Source of the DNA: Breviolum minutum Mf 1.05b.01
Lineage: Eukaryota > Sar > Dinophyceae > Suessiales > Symbiodiniaceae
Direction: 5' to 3'
NCBI GenBank assembly: GCA_000507305.1
Contig: DF241578.1
Span: forward strand, 1 to 64,000
Length of the DNA: 64,000 nt
The translations under genes and the position numbers were made by a program. The notes beneath the pieces were generated by a model, which was given only the letters and a program-made list of their open reading frames with translations, did not search any database and had not been told where the DNA came from. Each line of letters opens with the position of its first letter. Positions within the stretch are counted from its first letter, which is position 1. This document shows, piece after piece, positions 63,920-64,000 of this stretch.

Positions 63920-64000
63920 CTGACACAGGACTTGAATCAAAAAAAACACCACAATCGGTTGACAAATATGTCTCCGGTGTCTCCTGTCTGTTTTTCTAGC

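Overview
This is a stretch of nuclear DNA from a dinoflagellate, most probably a symbiotic alga of the Symbiodiniaceae. The reasons are: (1) genes are broken into many small exons (15 to 320 nt) that are GC-rich at third codon positions and sit in AT-richer introns of mostly 60-900 nt; (2) reading frame and codon phase can be carried across introns only if donors starting GC and GA are accepted beside GT, all with AG acceptors, which is a dinoflagellate habit; (3) one gene carries the C-x8-C-x5-C-x2-CH cysteine/histidine cluster that is very common in these algae; (4) Lys/Ala-rich and RPxSA-rich tracts; (5) nearly all genes lie on one strand. None of the long open frames in this window is a complete gene by itself, so the models below were built exon by exon on the sequence, using splice motifs, phase and third-position GC; family names are recalled, not searched.

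Layout, left to right, all on the minus strand unless stated. 2.55-3.50 kb: complete two-exon zinc-finger gene. 3.84-7.76 kb: ten-exon gene for a microbial-type poly(ADP-ribose) glycohydrolase (PARG), the best identified gene here. 7.8-16.5 kb: mostly exon-poor, with isolated exons near 12.0-12.3 and 13.2 kb and a small 64-residue reading frame at 15.8-16.0 kb. 16.49-17.46 kb: six-exon gene with a hydrophobic C-terminus. 18.9-20.0 kb: two exon groups. 22.36-23.25 kb: ankyrin-repeat gene. 24.0-24.2 kb: one long exon. 26.7-28.4, 28.9-30.5 and 30.7-32.5 kb: three gene models rich in coiled coil. 32.88-33.70 kb: the only well-supported plus-strand gene. 34.4-36.5 kb: pieces of two or three genes. 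37.2-42.5 kb: one or two genes for a basic, Ser/Pro-rich, cytoskeleton-like protein. 43.8-44.7 and 45.2-46.5 kb: an unknown gene and an alpha/beta-hydrolase-fold gene. 46.9-48.0 kb: tetranucleotide and 93-bp repeats. 49.0-52.0 and 52.1-53.6 kb: two closely packed, unrecognised genes whose exons join in phase from end to end. 54.4-63.9 kb: a gene for a protein with alternating acidic and Lys/Ala-rich blocks.

The most striking non-genic object is a 6,051-bp element at 56,136-62,186. It has 28-of-29-nt terminal inverted repeats, TA on both sides, no recognisable transposase, and 17 copies of one 15-nt motif. It lies inside an intron of the acidic/Lys-Ala gene. No rRNA, tRNA, CRISPR or bacterial-type operon was seen. 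Genes point the same way and are separated by short gaps, as expected of a dinoflagellate gene block in which each mRNA would receive a trans-spliced leader, but the spliced leader itself is not encoded here.
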